Below, piece after piece: positions 23,932 through 32,665 of a stretch of 64,000 nucleotides of DNA. The position numbers were made by a program, and so were the translations under genes. This DNA comes from Sphingomonas quercus (lineage in GTDB: Bacteria; Pseudomonadota; Alphaproteobacteria; Sphingomonadales; Sphingomonadaceae). The notes below the pieces were generated by a model. The model saw only the letters and a list, made by a program, of their open reading frames with translations. It was not told the DNA's origin and searched no databases. Location: positions 558,001-622,000 of the forward strand of contig NZ_JAHKRT010000001.1 of assembly GCF_018863195.1 (NCBI RefSeq), given 5' to 3'. Positions within the stretch are counted from its first letter, which is position 1. Every line of letters begins with the position of its first letter.

Positions 23932-25683
23932 CTAGCGCTGCGGCGGAGGCCGCCGTCCGCGATGGCCGCCCGCCGGTGGGCCGCCCGGTCGGCCGCCGCC
24001 ACGATAAGGCCGCGGCTGGTGCTGCGGCCCATCCCCGCGCGGCGCCCCGCGCGGTGCCGGCCGCTCGGGCGGCGCGGACGGCTCGATGCGCACATCGGCG
24101 CCGTCTCCATCGCCGCCGGCGGTGCGGGCGAGCGCGGCGGTGAACTTCGCCGCCGCCCCGCTCGACACCTGGAACCAGGTTTCGTTGGTGGCGATGCGGA
24201 TCGCGCCGATCTCGTTCTTGGTGATATGCCCACGCCGGCACAGCAGGGGCAGGATCCAGCGCGGATCGGCATTATGGCGGCGGCCGACGTCCATGCGGAA
24301 CCAGGCCACGTCCTCGAAGCCGGGGCGGTGCCGTTCGCGCTGCGCCTCGCGTCGCGCCTCGGGCGTGTTCTCGATAAGCTCCTCGGGCTCGGGCAGCGCC
24401 CGGCGGTGCGCCCGCACCAGCGCCGCGGCGATGTCCTCGGCCGAACGCTCGGTCATCAGCCGCGCGGCGAGCGCGCGGTCCTCCTCGTCATATTCGGCCG
24501 GCTCGAGCAAGGTGGCGAGCAGCCGCTCGCGATCCTTCGCGCGGATCAGCTGCGGCGTCGGCGCGTCGATCCACTCCGCCTGAATGCGAGCGCCGCGCAG
24601 CATCGATTCCACCCGGCGGCGCTGCGGATAGGGGACGATCAGCACCGCCGTGCCCTTGCGTCCGGCGCGGCCGGTGCGGCCGGATCGGTGTTGCAGCGTC
24701 TCGGCGTCGCGAGGGATCTCGACATGGACGACGAGGCTCAGCGTCGGCAGGTCGATGCCGCGAGCGGCGACATCGGTCGCCACGCACACCCGCGCGCGCC
24801 GGTCGCGCAGCGCTTGCAGCGCGTGGTTGCGCTCCGACTGGCTATGCTCGCCGGACAGCGCCACGGCGGCGAAGCCGCGCTCCTGCAACAGCGCGTGCAG
24901 CCGGCGGACATTGTCGCGCGTCGCGCAGAACAGCATCGCCGTCTCCGCCTCGTGGAAGCGGAGCAGGTTGACGACGGCATGCTCGATCTCGGCCGGCGCC
25001 ACCGTCACCGCCTGATAGGCGATATCGCCATGGCCGGCGGCCTCGCTCACCGTGGAGATGCGCAGCGCGTCCCGCTGGTAGCGTTTGGCCAGGGCCACGA
25101 TCGGGCGCGGCATCGTCGCCGAGAACAGCAATGTGCGACGATTCTCGGGCGTCGCGTCGAGGATTTCTTCCAGATCCTCGCGGAAGCCCATGTCGAGCAT
25201 CTCGTCGGCCTCGTCGAGCACGGCGGCCCGCAGGCCCGAAAGGTCGAGCGCGCCGCGTTCGAGATGGTCGCGCAGGCGGCCGGGGGTGCCGACGACGATC
25301 TGCGCGCCGGCCCGCAGTGCGCGGCGTTCCTTGGCGGCGTCCATGCCGCCGACGCAGGTGGCAATGCGCCCGCCGGCCGGCCCGTAGAGCCAGATCAGCT
25401 CGCGGCTGACCTGCAACGCCAGCTCGCGGGTCGGGGCGATGATCAGGGCAAGGGGCGCCGCCACCTGCGGCACCTGGCCGTTCTCGCCGATCAGCTCGCC
25501 GGCCATCGCCAGCCCGAAGGCGACGGTCTTGCCGGAGCCGGTTTGCGCCGAAACGATCAGGTCGCGGCCTTCGGCCTGCGCTTCGAGCACGGCGGCCTGC
25601 ACGGGCGTCGGCTCGGCATAGCCGCGCCCCGCGAGCGCCTCGCGCAGATGGGTCGGCAGATTGGAAAAACTCATGTCACTCAC
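23932..25683 (-). CDS. DEAD-box RNA helicase (DeaD/CsdA-like)
   Basis: A 583-residue ATP-dependent RNA helicase. All core motifs are visible: Q motif PTPVQAAVL, Walker A AQTGSGKT, PTRELALQV, TPGRL, DEAD in AVLDEADEMLDMGF, SAT, VATDVAARGIDLP and HRSGRTGRAGR. Residues about 455-530 (VAWFRMDVGRRHNADPRWIL, ITKNEIGAIRIATNETWFQV) form a DbpA/CsdA-type RNA-binding domain, and the last 50 residues are a Gly/Pro/Arg-rich tail (RPYRGGGRPGGPP). Such proteins act in ribosome assembly and cold adaptation. It is transcribed alone. Confidence 0.95.
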   Translation of the reverse strand: MSDMSFSNLPTHLREALAGRGYAEPTPVQAAVLEAQAEGRDLIVSAQTGSGKTVAFGLAMAGELIGENGQVPQVAAPLALIIAPTRELALQVSRELIWLYGPAGGRIATCVGGMDAAKERRALRAGAQIVVGTPGRLRDHLERGALDLSGLRAAVLDEADEMLDMGFREDLEEILDATPENRRTLLFSATMPRPIVALAKRYQRDALRISTVSEAAGHGDIAYQAVTVAPAEIEHAVVNLLRFHEAETAMLFCATRDNVRRLHALLQERGFAAVALSGEHSQSERNHALQALRDRRARVCVATDVAARGIDLPTLSLVVHVEIPRDAETLQHRSGRTGRAGRKGTAVLIVPYPQRRRVESMLRGARIQAEWIDAPTPQLIRAKDRERLLATLLEPAEYDEEDRALAARLMTERSAEDIAAALVRAHRRALPEPEELIENTPEARREAQRERHRPGFEDVAWFRMDVGRRHNADPRWILPLLCRRGHITKNEIGAIRIATNETWFQVSSGAAAKFTAALARTAGGDGDGADVRIEPSAPPERPAPRGAPRGDGPQHQPRPYRGGGRPGGPPAGGHRGRRPPPQR

Positions 25684-25831
25684 AAATCATTGGAAAGAGC
25701 AAAAGCGGCGACAAATCGCCGGCCATCGGCGCCCGTTAGCACGGACCGGCGCGGGAGGGTGAGAAAACTCTGTGCCCTTTCGCGCCAAAGCCCGAAGATG
25801 CTAGGGGGATTTGGGCAGCGGGACGCGCGAC

Positions 25832-26518
25832 ATGAACTTGAATCTCCTGATGGTCGAGGATGATGCCCCGCTGGCGGCGATGCTCTCGGACGAGCTGCAA
25901 CGTTATGATCACCAGGTCACGGTCGTCGGCGACGGCGGCGACGCGTTGCTGGAGCTGGCCCGCCACCGTTATGACGCGGTGATCCTCGATCGCATGCTGC
26001 CGAAGATGGACGGCATCTCCGTGCTGGAACGGCTGCGGCGCGAACAGGCGACGGTGCCGATCATCATGCTGAGCGCGCTGGCGCGCGCGCCGGAGAAGGT
26101 CGAGGGGCTGGAGGCCGGCGCCGACGACTATATCGTCAAGCCGGTGACCGTGGAGGAGCTTAATGCCCGGCTCCACGCCGTGCTGCGCGGCCGCCGGTGG
26201 AACAATGCAGGCGCGCCCTCCGACACGATCGAGGTCGCCGGGCTGGTGATCAGCCCCGCCCGCTTCCGCGTCTGGCGCGACGGCAAGCCGATCCTGTTGC
26301 CCAAGGTCGAGTTCAAGCTGCTCGCCGAGCTTGCCCGCAATGCCGAGACGGTGCTGACGCGCGCGATGCTGCTCGAGCGCGTCTGGGGCTATGATTTCAT
26401 TCCGACCACCAACATCGTCGATGTCTATATCCGCCGGCTGCGCATCAAGCTGACCGAGGACGGCAGCGAGGATCCGGTCGTGACGGTGCGCGGGGTCGGC
26501 TACATGCTGTCGGCATGA
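25832..26518 (+). CDS. OmpR-family response regulator
   Basis: A 228-residue protein. Start 25832 (MNLNLLMVEDD) is chosen because the receiver begins there; the longer frame adds a non-conserved tail. The receiver has the acidic pair at 10-11, phosphoacceptor Asp53 in VILDRMLPKMDG and Lys103 in YIVKPV. The C-terminal winged helix ends LRIKLTEDGSEDPVVTVRGVGYML, typical of QseB/CzcR/PhoB-like proteins. The TGA overlaps the kinase ATG (ATGA), so the two are translationally coupled. An 11-bp direct repeat upstream of the convergent TonB receptor is a candidate target. Confidence 0.95.
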   Translation: MNLNLLMVEDDAPLAAMLSDELQRYDHQVTVVGDGGDALLELARHRYDAVILDRMLPKMDGISVLERLRREQATVPIIMLSALARAPEKVEGLEAGADDYIVKPVTVEELNARLHAVLRGRRWNNAGAPSDTIEVAGLVISPARFRVWRDGKPILLPKVEFKLLAELARNAETVLTRAMLLERVWGYDFIPTTNIVDVYIRRLRIKLTEDGSEDPVVTVRGVGYMLSA

Positions 26519-27879
26519 GGCTGCCGGCGCCGCGTTCGCTGAAGGCGCTGACCCTCCTCTTCCTCTGCTTCTTCATGTTCGCGACGATCGCCACCGGCCT
26601 GACGGGCTATATCGCCACCCGCGCCAGCATCGCCCAGCTCGTCGACAAGCGCATCACCGGCGAGAGCGACGAGCTTGCCGGCCGCGACGGCGACGCGCCG
26701 ATCCCGGTGATCGCCGCGCGCATCGCCAGCGAGGCGCGGGCGCGCGATTCCGCCGATCTCGGCATGGTCCTCACCGACGGCGCCGGCCGGGTGGTGGCCG
26801 GCAACATCACGCTGCGCCGCGCGCTGCCGCTCGGCTATTCGTCGGTCGCCGATGCCGACGGGATCATCGGCCTCACCCATGGCCGCGCGCTGGTCCGCAC
26901 GGTGGGCGGCGGCGGCCACCGCCTCACCGTCATCGGCGAGACGGAGCCGATCGACAATTACAACGCGGCGCGCGCCAGGCTTTACCTGCTCGGCTTCGGC
27001 TCGATAGTGCTGATCGTGATGGGCGGGCTGATCGGCTTCATGGTCATCGTCAGCCGTCGCGCGGCCGATATCCGGCGCACCGTCGACGCCATCGTCGCCG
27101 GGGACATGGCCCGCCGCGTGCCGACCGACGGATCGGGCAGCGAGTTCGACCAGCAGGCGCTCGCCTTCAACCGCATGCTCGACCGCATCGCCGAGCTGAT
27201 GGCCGGGCTGCGCAACGTCTCCAACGACATCGCCCATGACCTGCGCACGCCGCTGGCGCGCCTGCGCGGCCAGCTCGTCGCGCTGGCGCGAGCGGCGGAG
27301 GGAAAGGAGCCGGCGCTCAGCGATGCCGCCGGGCAGGCGGTGGCCCAGGCGGACGAGATTTTGGCGATGTTCGCCGCGATGCTCCGCATCGCCGAGGTGC
27401 AGGGCGGCGATCGGCGAGCCGGGTTTGGCCGCCTCGACCTCGCCGAGCTCGCCCGCGATGTCGGCGCGACGATGGCGGCGGTGGCGGCCGATGACGGCGA
27501 CGTGCTCACCACTGCCGACCGCCCGCCAATGTGGATCGAGGGCGACCGACAGCTGCTCAGCCAGGCGCTGATCAACCTCATCGAGAACGCGCTGCGCCAT
27601 ACGCCGCCCGGCGCGCATATCCATGTCGATGTCGCCGCCGCCGGCGAGGGACGAGTCGCGCTCAGCGTCACCGACAACGGTCCGGGCATTCCCGCCGATC
27701 AGCACGAACTGGCGCTGCGCCGGTTCGGCCGGCTGGCCAAGGATCGCGGCAGCAGCGGCCATGGCCTTGGCCTGCCGCTGGTCGCCGCGGTCACCCGGCT
27801 GCATGCCGGCACGCTTGTGCTGGAGGACGCGGCGCCCGGCCTGCGCGCGTTACTCGTCCTGCCGGTATGCGGCGCATGA
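26515..27879 (+). CDS. Sensor histidine kinase (partner of the upstream regulator)
   Basis: A 454-residue protein. Two membrane segments (about 9-33 and 156-180) frame a 120-residue periplasmic sensor, followed by HAMP (RRAADIRRTVDAIVAGDMAR), the H-box SNDIAHDLRTPLARL with His241, an N-box LINLIENALRHTP and G-boxes DNGPGIP and GHGLGLPLV. It follows the response regulator with an ATGA overlap. The signal is unknown. The gene ends at a strong bidirectional terminator facing the TonB receptor, whose expression it may govern. Confidence 0.95.
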   Translation: MRLPAPRSLKALTLLFLCFFMFATIATGLTGYIATRASIAQLVDKRITGESDELAGRDGDAPIPVIAARIASEARARDSADLGMVLTDGAGRVVAGNITLRRALPLGYSSVADADGIIGLTHGRALVRTVGGGGHRLTVIGETEPIDNYNAARARLYLLGFGSIVLIVMGGLIGFMVIVSRRAADIRRTVDAIVAGDMARRVPTDGSGSEFDQQALAFNRMLDRIAELMAGLRNVSNDIAHDLRTPLARLRGQLVALARAAEGKEPALSDAAGQAVAQADEILAMFAAMLRIAEVQGGDRRAGFGRLDLAELARDVGATMAAVAADDGDVLTTADRPPMWIEGDRQLLSQALINLIENALRHTPPGAHIHVDVAAAGEGRVALSVTDNGPGIPADQHELALRRFGRLAKDRGSSGHGLGLPLVAAVTRLHAGTLVLEDAAPGLRALLVLPVCGA

Positions 27880-27915
27880 AAAAGGCCGGGGCGACAAAGC
27901 CGCCCCGGCCCCTTT
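27879..27915. terminator. Bidirectional rho-independent terminator
   Basis: A perfect 10-base GC stem, GGCCGGGGCG / CGCCCCGGCC, with a 7-base loop (27884-27910). On the minus strand it is followed by five T's (the A-run at 27879-27883), which terminates the TonB receptor gene; on the plus strand it is followed by CCTTTCG and serves the kinase gene. Confidence 0.85.
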
Positions 27916-27930
27916 CGCGCTCCATAGCGA

Positions 27931-30324
27931 TCAGAAGTTGATGCCGAGCGTACCGCCGAACGTCCGCGGCGGATTGAAGTTGGCATAGTCGCCGAGCACC
28001 GCGGCGTTGGCGGCGGAGCGACGATAGATATGCTCCTCGTTGAACAGGTTGCGCGTCCAGATCGACAGCGTCGCCTGCGTGGTGCCGGCAAGCCGCAGGC
28101 CCGCCAGCGCCAGGCTGGCATTGGCGACGAAGCTCGGGTCCGTCTTCACGCTCTCCGCCTGGAAGCTGTACTGCGCGTCGGCATAGCTGCCGTCGATGTG
28201 GAAGCGGATCTTCGCATCGCTGCCGGTGAGCGGGATTTCATAGTCGATATAGCCGGTGGCCGCGTTCTTCGGCGTGAACACCGTATAGACCCGCGTCAGC
28301 ACACCGAAGGTCGGGCCCGGGTTCGGGTTCGCCGTCGGCGGGACATGGGTATAGGTGTAGGCGTAGGACGCGCCGAGCGTCAGATTCTGCAGCGGCCGCG
28401 CGGTCAGCTCGACTTCGACGCCGCGGATTTTCGAGGTGCCCGGCGCGTTGGCGGTATTCTCGGTGTGCAGGTTGAAGGTCGGGTTCGGGATGGTCGTGCC
28501 CGGCAGGAACTGGGTGGTATCGACATTGTCGAAGTCGATCTGCGTGTTCGTGCGATCCATGATATAGCCCGCAACGTTCAGGCGGACCCGGTGCTCGAGA
28601 AGATCCATCTTGGCGCCGATTTCATACGCCTTCACCGATTCCGGGCCGAAGGCCTGGAAGTTGGACGAACGATCATTGGCGCCGCCGGCGCGATAGCCGG
28701 TGGAATATTTGGCGTAGAGATTGATGTTGTCGCTCGCCTCGAAAGCGAGCGTGACCATCGGGTCGAACCTGTTCTTGCGATAGTCGAGCGTCCAGTCGGT
28801 GGCGACGCCCGACACCAGGTAGAGCGTGCCCCGACGCTTGTCCCGGGTGTAGCGGCCGCCCACGGTCAGGTGCAGCGTGTCGGCGAACAGCGGCGTGTAG
28901 GTCGCCTGGCCGAACACGGCATAGCTGTGCGCCTTGGCGTAGCTGCCGCGCTGCAGGAAGCGGGAATTATAATCCCAGCCCTGGTTGGACGAGCTGATCG
29001 GGCCGAACACCTGCGACGGCAGGATCGTATAGGCGGTGCCGTCGGCGTTCCACCGGTTGCTCGACGGGGTTGCAGCGGATTCCCGCGCCTGCTCGGTGAA
29101 GTAATAGAGGCCAACGACATAATCGAGCTGCGGCAGGCTGCCGACCGCCTGAAGTTCCTGGCTGAACTGGCTCTGGTGCAGATCGGACAGGCTGTAGCGG
29201 CTGAATGAGCCGTTGGGCGCGAACGGGACGCGCTCCGGGCCGCCGGAATTGTCCCACTGGTTGGTCGACACCTTGCGCCACGCGCTGATCGAGCGCAGCT
29301 CGACCCACGGCGCGGCTTCATATTTCAGCGTCGCCTGCTCGCCGCTGGTGCGATCGACGCTCCATTGCTGCGGCACGCCGACATCGGCCACGTCCTGCCG
29401 TTCCGGGTGCACGCCGACCAGCGGCGGCAACGGGGCGATCATGCCCTTCGGCACGGCGTTGTTGTTCGCAAGCATCTGGGCGACCGTGGCCACCGGCAGA
29501 TTGTTCGGATTGTAGTTGACCAGCTGGCTGAAGAAGGGCGTGTTCTCGTCCTTGGCCTTGTCGAAAGAGAAATCGGCGGTGAAGCCGTCGAACGGCTGCC
29601 AGCGCGCCGAGACGCGGCCGCCGACCCGGTTATAGGCGTTCCAGCCGATCTGGCCGGCCAGCGGGTTCTTCGTCGTCGGATCCTGATGCTGGAGCACCCC
29701 GTCGACCTTGAAGGAGAAGCCGGCGATGGTCGGGAAGTTGGCATGCAGCTGTCCGTCATAGCTGCCATAATTGCCGAACCCGGCGCTGGCGCTGCCGCCC
29801 CATTCGCCGGTCGGCGCCTTGGTGACGATGCTGACGGCGCCGCCCTCGGTGTTGCGGCCGAACAGCGTGCCCTGCGGGCCTTTCAGCACCTCGATCCGCT
29901 CGACGTCATAGAGCGCGGCGTTGAGGCCCTGGGTGCGGCCCAGATAGACGCCGTCGATATAGACGCCGACGCCCGGCTCGCGCGCGGTCTGGTTCTGGTC
30001 GAACGGCACGATGCCGCGAATGCCGACGGTCAGCGCCGACTGGCGCGCCTCGAACGTCGCCACGCGCAGCGACGGGATGGAACCGTCCGACAGATTGAGC
30101 AGGCTCTGCACATGGCGATCGGCGAGCGCCTCGCTGCCGAGCACCGAGATGGAGATTGGCGTCTTCTGCAGGTTGGTCTCGCGCTTGGTCGCGGTGACGA
30201 CGATATCGGCGAGATTCTGGCCGTCGTCTGCGACAGGCGCCTCGGCCAGCAGCGGCGACGCCACTGCGCTCAGGGCGATGCCGCCCAGCAGAAGCTGGAG
30301 CGTGCGGCGAACTCGGTATTGCAT
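27931..30324 (-). CDS. TonB-dependent outer-membrane receptor
   Basis: A 797-residue receptor. Signal peptide ends near LLAEA; the TonB box region is DIVVTATKRETNLQKTPISI; the plug has VGVYIDGVYLGRTQGLN and VERIEVLKGPQGTLFGRNT; the barrel ends FGGTLGINF. The IDGVYLGR wording marks the broad FecA/pesticin-like sphingomonad group that takes up varied organic compounds. AAGGGGA precedes the ATG. It stands alone and converges on the two-component system; no enzymes accompany it, so its ligand cannot be guessed. A phosphate-regulon-like direct repeat lies about 100 bases upstream. Confidence 0.95.
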   Translation of the reverse strand: MQYRVRRTLQLLLGGIALSAVASPLLAEAPVADDGQNLADIVVTATKRETNLQKTPISISVLGSEALADRHVQSLLNLSDGSIPSLRVATFEARQSALTVGIRGIVPFDQNQTAREPGVGVYIDGVYLGRTQGLNAALYDVERIEVLKGPQGTLFGRNTEGGAVSIVTKAPTGEWGGSASAGFGNYGSYDGQLHANFPTIAGFSFKVDGVLQHQDPTTKNPLAGQIGWNAYNRVGGRVSARWQPFDGFTADFSFDKAKDENTPFFSQLVNYNPNNLPVATVAQMLANNNAVPKGMIAPLPPLVGVHPERQDVADVGVPQQWSVDRTSGEQATLKYEAAPWVELRSISAWRKVSTNQWDNSGGPERVPFAPNGSFSRYSLSDLHQSQFSQELQAVGSLPQLDYVVGLYYFTEQARESAATPSSNRWNADGTAYTILPSQVFGPISSSNQGWDYNSRFLQRGSYAKAHSYAVFGQATYTPLFADTLHLTVGGRYTRDKRRGTLYLVSGVATDWTLDYRKNRFDPMVTLAFEASDNINLYAKYSTGYRAGGANDRSSNFQAFGPESVKAYEIGAKMDLLEHRVRLNVAGYIMDRTNTQIDFDNVDTTQFLPGTTIPNPTFNLHTENTANAPGTSKIRGVEVELTARPLQNLTLGASYAYTYTHVPPTANPNPGPTFGVLTRVYTVFTPKNAATGYIDYEIPLTGSDAKIRFHIDGSYADAQYSFQAESVKTDPSFVANASLALAGLRLAGTTQATLSIWTRNLFNEEHIYRRSAANAAVLGDYANFNPPRTFGGTLGINF

Positions 30325-30421
30325 CTGAGGATTCCCCTTTTGGCGGTCCGTATTTTGGGACGCCTGTAGGGACGGTCGGGGAAAGAAATGTTACATAGAT
30401 CGTCACATATGAGTATGCGAT

Positions 30422-30439
30422 CTTTCATTTTCCTTTCAT
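30422..30439. promoter_or_regulatory. 11-bp direct repeat resembling an OmpR/PhoB-type box
   Basis: CTTTCAT-TTTC-CTTTCAT on the plus strand: two identical 7-mers separated by 4 bases, the exact geometry of the PhoB box (CTGTCAT, 4 bases, CTGTCAT), differing by one base in each half. It lies about 100 bases upstream of the minus-strand TonB receptor, in reverse orientation to that gene. Either PhoB or the OmpR-family regulator at 25832 could bind. Confidence 0.45.
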
Positions 30440-30504
30440 GTTGTAGTGTCGAGGTGGGGAGAGGGAAATAGCCGCATCCCCGCTGACAACAGATAGCTTT
30501 CGCA

Positions 30505-32292
30505 TTAGGTTCTGCGCGCTCGATCTTTCCAGAAATACACCTGCCTTTCGGCCTCTAGTCTTGTCACCGTCGCCCGCACCTGGAGAAGATCCTTGCGGGT
30601 CACCAGACCGACCAGCCTGCCGTGCATCGGATCGGTGACGGGAATGCGCCCCTGGCCGGTGTCGAGCATCAGATCGAGCGCGCGCGACACCACCTCGTCG
30701 GGATGGATCACGGCGAGCGAGGCGTCTGAGACCCGATCGGCCACCGTCTCGTCCCCGGATATGCCCTCGACCTTCCACTGAAGGGCATCGGCACGCGAGA
30801 CCAGCCCGACCGGTCGCCCGGCCGCATCGATCACCGGATAGATGCGGTGGCGGCCGCCCTCCAGCACCGCCACCGCCTCCGGGATCGGCAGATCGTGCGG
30901 CAGCGTCTCGACCGACGCCACCATCACATCGCGGACGCGGGCCAGTTCATAGGGGTCGACACCATATTCGCGGGTAATGTGCTGGCCGCGGCGCGCGATT
31001 TTCTCGGTGAGCATCGAACGGCGAAGCAGCAACACCGTCACCGCATAGGCTGCGGCGGTGGCGGCGAGCAGTGCCGGCAGGCGATGCATGTCGCCGGTCA
31101 GCTCGACCGCGAAGATCGCGCCGGTCAACGGGGCGCGCATCGTGCCGCCGAGCATCGCCGCCATGCCGAGCAGAGCCCAGACGCCCGGCGGCCCCGGCAG
31201 CATCAGGCCCATCAGCCACCCCGCCGCGCCGCCGAGGATGAGCAGCGGCGCCAGCACGCCGCCCGAAGTGCCCGAGGACAGGGCGACCAGCCAGATCGCC
31301 GCCTTGACGAGCAGGATCACCGCCACCGCCCCGGCCAGCAGGTGGCCGCCCAGCAGATCGCCGATCACGTCATAGCCGACGCCGAGCGCGCGCGGCTCTG
31401 CCAGCCCGCCGAGGCCGACAGCGACCCCGCCCAGCGCCGGCCACCACATCCAGTGGACCGGCAGCCGCTCGAACAGATCCTCCAGCCCATAGAGCAGCTT
31501 GGTGAGGAGCGTGGACAGCAGCCCGGCCATGATGCCGATCATCGCCCCGCCCACGAGGCTCCATGGCGCCGTCGGCCCCGCATCGGCGAACGGGAAGAGC
31601 GGGCCGGCGTCGAACAGCAGCGGGCGCCAGCCGTACGCCACGATCGCCGCCGTCACCACCGGCACGAAGCTGCGCGGCCGCCATTCGAACAGCAGCAGCT
31701 CGACGGCGAGCAGCACGGCGGCGACGGGGGTGCCGAAAATGCCGGTCATGCCGGCCGCCGCGCCGGCGACCAGCAGGGTCTTGCGCTCCGCAGCGGTCAG
31801 GTGGAAGAATTGCGCGAACAGTGAGCCGATGGCGCCCCCGGTCATAATGATCGGCCCTTCCGCACCGAACGGCCCGCCGGTGCCGATCGAGATCGCCGAG
31901 GAGATCGGCTTGAGCAGGGCGACCTTGGCGGACATGCGGCTGCCGCCGATCAGGATCGCCTCGATCGCCTCCGGGATGCCGTGCCCGCGAATCTTCTCCG
32001 AGCCGAAGCGCGCCATCAGCCCGATCGCCAGCCCGCCGAGCACCGGGGCCGCCACCGTCCACGGCCCGGGTGTGATCGTCGCCATCGAGCGCGAGACGGT
32101 GTCGAACGCGCCGAACCAGACGAGGTTGGTGACGAGCAGGATCAGCCGGACCAGCACGAATGCCGCCAGCGCCCCGCCTGTTCCGACGACCATCGCCATG
32201 CCGGCGAGCAGCACCAGCCGCGGGTCGGCCCGGAAATCCGCCAACCGCGCGCCGGAGGACGGGCGGATGCCAATAATATCCTCGTCACGCAT
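30505..32292 (-). CDS. ClC-family chloride channel/antiporter with CBS domains
   Basis: A 595-residue membrane protein. ClC selectivity-filter motifs are in order: GHGIPEAIEAIL, the gating glutamate in GPFGAEGPIIMTGG, and SSGTSGGVLAPLLILGG. About ten hydrophobic helices span residues 25-425. The C-terminal 145 residues form a CBS pair (VRDVMVASVETLP, YPVIDAAGRPVGLVSRADAL; VIHPDEVVSRALDLML, IPVTDPMHGRLVGLVTRKDL) that probably binds adenine nucleotides. The gating Glu suggests Cl-/H+ exchange or proton-coupled anion transport. It is monocistronic as far as can be seen. Confidence 0.94.
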   Translation of the reverse strand: MRDEDIIGIRPSSGARLADFRADPRLVLLAGMAMVVGTGGALAAFVLVRLILLVTNLVWFGAFDTVSRSMATITPGPWTVAAPVLGGLAIGLMARFGSEKIRGHGIPEAIEAILIGGSRMSAKVALLKPISSAISIGTGGPFGAEGPIIMTGGAIGSLFAQFFHLTAAERKTLLVAGAAAGMTGIFGTPVAAVLLAVELLLFEWRPRSFVPVVTAAIVAYGWRPLLFDAGPLFPFADAGPTAPWSLVGGAMIGIMAGLLSTLLTKLLYGLEDLFERLPVHWMWWPALGGVAVGLGGLAEPRALGVGYDVIGDLLGGHLLAGAVAVILLVKAAIWLVALSSGTSGGVLAPLLILGGAAGWLMGLMLPGPPGVWALLGMAAMLGGTMRAPLTGAIFAVELTGDMHRLPALLAATAAAYAVTVLLLRRSMLTEKIARRGQHITREYGVDPYELARVRDVMVASVETLPHDLPIPEAVAVLEGGRHRIYPVIDAAGRPVGLVSRADALQWKVEGISGDETVADRVSDASLAVIHPDEVVSRALDLMLDTGQGRIPVTDPMHGRLVGLVTRKDLLQVRATVTRLEAERQVYFWKDRARRT

Positions 32293-32451
32293 GACGGCCG
32301 GCTTCTCCTGACAAGGTTAAATATATCGTAGTCCGATATATTGGATCGGCCGGTGGTGGAAGGGTGGATATGGGCGTCACCCCTCGTCCGGGTGAACCCG
32401 AAGCGGGATGGGAAATGCAGCGGGCAATCGGGTAGCGGCCGACGCGCAACC

Positions 32452-32537
32452 GTCATGCTGAACTTGATTCATCATCCACCCGGCCACAGGCACCGGAATT
32501 CGCGACGGGGTAGACCCTGAATCAAGTTCAGGGTGAC
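32452..32537. repeat. REP-like extragenic inverted repeat
   Basis: In the 373-base gene-free gap before the efflux operon's end, GTCATGCTGAACTTGATTCA (32452-32471) is inversely repeated at 32518-32537 (TGAATCAAGTTCAGGGTGAC) with 18 of 20 matches and a 46-base spacer. This CCTGAA-TCAAG-TTCAGG wording is a familiar dispersed extragenic palindrome in sphingomonad genomes. It can fold as RNA. The rest of the gap shows nothing else. Confidence 0.7.
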
Positions 32538-32665
32538 GGCCTCGCAGCGCGGACGGGTGCCGTCGACCCGCAGCCGCCACGCGGGACTGGTACCGCATCA
32601 ACCGGTCACCAGCGCCCGCGCTGGCTATACGGGCGCCGGATCGTGCCGGGGCGCGCAGGCGTCCC

